Shown: piece after piece, positions 4,724-6,125 of the stretch
Layout of the letters: the number at the start of each line of letters is the position of its first letter
How positions within the stretch are numbered: position 1 is the stretch's first letter
Source of the DNA: Thermococcus sp.
GTDB lineage: Archaea; Methanobacteriota_B; Thermococci; Thermococcales; Thermococcaceae
NCBI GenBank assembly: GCA_021157445.1
Contig: JAGGWM010000192.1
Location: forward strand, 1 to 6,125
Length of the DNA stretch: 6,125 nt
Direction: 5' to 3'
The notes under the pieces: generated by a model
Seen by the model: the letters and a program-made list of their open reading frames with translations, nothing else
Database searches by the model: none
Told to the model about the DNA's origin: nothing
Program-made: the position numbers and the translations under genes

Positions 4724-6125
4724 TGTATTTCGGCGTTTCCAAGCCTTATATACCTTCCATGCCTTTTCACAAACTCTAAAAAGCGCTTGTATGTTGGGTG
4801 ATTACTTAGAGTTTCGCCGTCTCCAACTGCAATCAGCTTTCTCTTTGCCCTTGTTAGGGCAACGTTGAGCCTTCTTAAATCGGTTAAAAACCCTAAATCT
4901 CCGTTCTTATTTGACCTCACGAAAGAAAGGATTATTACCTCTTTCTCCCGTCCCTGATAGCCATCCACACTGTGAACCTCGACCTCTTCGCCGATTAGGG
5001 AGCGTATTAAGTCAACCTGATCATCGTAGGGGGTTATAACTCCAATCCATTCTTCCTTAACTCTCATTCTCAAAAGCCTCTCCACTATTTCCTTAACCAA
5101 AAGAGCCTCAAGAGGGTTTTCTCGTGAGGTTGATCCTTTTCTCTGTCTTTCCCATTTGTCTCTCCTCTCGGCAGTATCAACGAAAACAAGGGGCTCTTCT
5201 CTTTTAAGAATTGAATCCCAAGGCTCTCCAAAAAATGGCTCTCTAACCTTTAGATCGGCTAAGGTTATGTCCTTCACGCCCTCATCTGCTTTTATCTTTC
5301 CGTTATAGAACTCTCTGCTTGGAAACTCCATAAGCTTTTCGTTCATTCTGTACTGTATTTCGAGCATCTTCGCTTTATCGGGGTAAAGCTCAATAAGCTT
5401 CTCAAAGAGTGTCTCACTCAGCTCTTTTGCTTCTTCACTTAGAATTGTGGGGGGCAATTGCTTGTGGTCTCCAGCGAGGACAAAGCGCTTGGCCTTTGCG
5501 AGTGGAATTAAAACGCTTGGAATAGTTGCTTGAGATGCTTCATCTATTACTGCCACGTCGAATTCCACATCTTTTATAAATTCAAGGGCTGCAGAGGAGT
5601 TCGTGCTTAAAACAACATCGGCCTTCTCAACTATCTCCTTAACTATCTCCTCCTCTATCTTTTCGGCGAATTTGTAGAGCTTTTGCACCTCTTCGTTTAG
5701 GGTTATCCACTGGGCCATCTCTCTAACATCTTTTGCGGGCACTCCTCTTGCTCCCCTTCCCTTCTCGGCAAGCTTTAAGATTTGCTTATTGGTTAGTCCT
5801 CTTCTAAGCTGTGGTGTCGGCTTCTTGTATTGATCCCTCATCATGGCCAATCTCTCTGCTTTGTTTCTTAGCTCTCTGGCTCTTCTGTATCTTTCGTGGC
5901 TTTCAACCTGAAAGGCTAGAGTTGATTCCTTTAGGTGCTTTGAGACCCTTGAAGGGTGCCCTAAGCGGACTAGGTTTACCTTTCCCCAGAGCCTCTCCAC
6001 GAGGTTGTCAACTGCAACGTTGCTCTCTGCTGTAGCGAGAACTTTGTTCCCTCTTTTAACCTCCTGAAGGATGAGCTCGGCAAGGGTTCTTGTCTTTCCG
6101 GTTCCAAAGGGGCCGTGTATTAAGA
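4720..6125 (-). CDS. Superfamily 1 helicase, IGHMBP2/UPF1-like, N-terminal part off window
   Basis: The frame is open from the right edge to stop TAA (4720-4722), giving 467 residues. All SF1 motifs are present in order: Walker A GPFGTGKT (6091-6114), motif Ia with TAESNVAVDNL, Walker B DEAS (5533-5544), motif III GDHKQLPP (5449-5472), motif IV QYRM (5344-5355), motif V VDGYQG (4951-4968) and motif VI NVALTRAK (4843-4866). DEAS with GDHKQLPP and VDGYQG is the UPF1/DNA2/IGHMBP2 signature. Such enzymes are ATP-driven 5'-3' helicases on DNA or RNA. Between motifs Ia and II lies a Lys/Glu-rich helical stretch of about 110 residues, like the accessory 1B/1C-type insertions of this group. Archaeal homologues have about 650 residues, so roughly 190 including a beta-barrel domain are missing to the right. 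GTG 5998-6000 is internal, not the start. The exact substrate and process cannot be read here. Confidence 0.93.
   Translation of the reverse strand, partial: LIHGPFGTGKTRTLAELILQEVKRGNKVLATAESNVAVDNLVERLWGKVNLVRLGHPSRVSKHLKESTLAFQVESHERYRRARELRNKAERLAMMRDQYKKPTPQLRRGLTNKQILKLAEKGRGARGVPAKDVREMAQWITLNEEVQKLYKFAEKIEEEIVKEIVEKADVVLSTNSSAALEFIKDVEFDVAVIDEASQATIPSVLIPLAKAKRFVLAGDHKQLPPTILSEEAKELSETLFEKLIELYPDKAKMLEIQYRMNEKLMEFPSREFYNGKIKADEGVKDITLADLKVREPFFGEPWDSILKREEPLVFVDTAERRDKWERQRKGSTSRENPLEALLVKEIVERLLRMRVKEEWIGVITPYDDQVDLIRSLIGEEVEVHSVDGYQGREKEVIILSFVRSNKNGDLGFLTDLRRLNVALTRAKRKLIAVGDGETLSNHPTYKRFLEFVKRHGRYIRLGNAEIH

Noticed and set aside
1..6125. tRNA, rRNA or CRISPR array
   Set aside because: I saw no cloverleaf-type conserved arms, no rRNA stretches and no regularly spaced repeats; the small repeats found are single pairs.

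Overview
The window reads as chromosome of a hyperthermophilic archaeon of the order Thermococcales (Thermococcus/Pyrococcus). The proteins are rich in Lys, Glu and Arg with AGG/AGA arginine codons. Start codons are preceded by GGTGA/GGTGG-type ribosome binding sites, and A-rich BRE plus TATA boxes sit at archaeal promoter spacing. The gene families (Lrp with a RAM domain, an ILEP-like amino acid racemase, an IGHMBP2/UPF1-like helicase, an IS605-type TnpB) fit that assignment. The genus call is inference.

Layout, left to right. Positions 1 to about 1392 are the 5' part of an IS200/IS605-type element on the minus strand. A 54-residue ribbon-helix-helix (RHH) protein gene overlaps by 11 bp the start of a tnpB gene that runs off the left edge. 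All RuvC catalytic motifs and the zinc finger of TnpB are present, and no tnpA lies on this side. A small imperfect hairpin and a TTAC tetranucleotide lie between the element and the next gene and may mark its left end. An Lrp/AsnC regulator (1401-1841, minus) ends right at that junction.

The regulator is divergent from a PLP-dependent class III aminotransferase-fold protein (1981-3312, plus). Its motifs match the amino acid racemase/isoleucine 2-epimerase branch better than true aminotransferases. After 106 bp with its own promoter comes an MFS transporter (3419-4723, plus). Convergent with it, sharing a 4-bp stop-codon overlap, is the C-terminal two thirds of a superfamily 1 helicase (minus) that runs off the right edge.

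Functionally, the Lrp regulator, racemase and MFS carrier look like a small amino-acid (possibly D-amino-acid) module. The Lrp and racemase genes share a 139-bp divergent control region with a 13/15-bp near-repeat at each end and a TTGCGCAA palindrome between. The helicase is a housekeeping-type gene and the TnpB element is a passenger. The most notable points are the RHH-TnpB translational coupling, the position of the element at the Lrp stop codon, and the paired repeats in the divergent promoter. No gene-free stretch exceeds 300 bases; the gaps are 1306-1400, 1842-1980 and 3313-3418.
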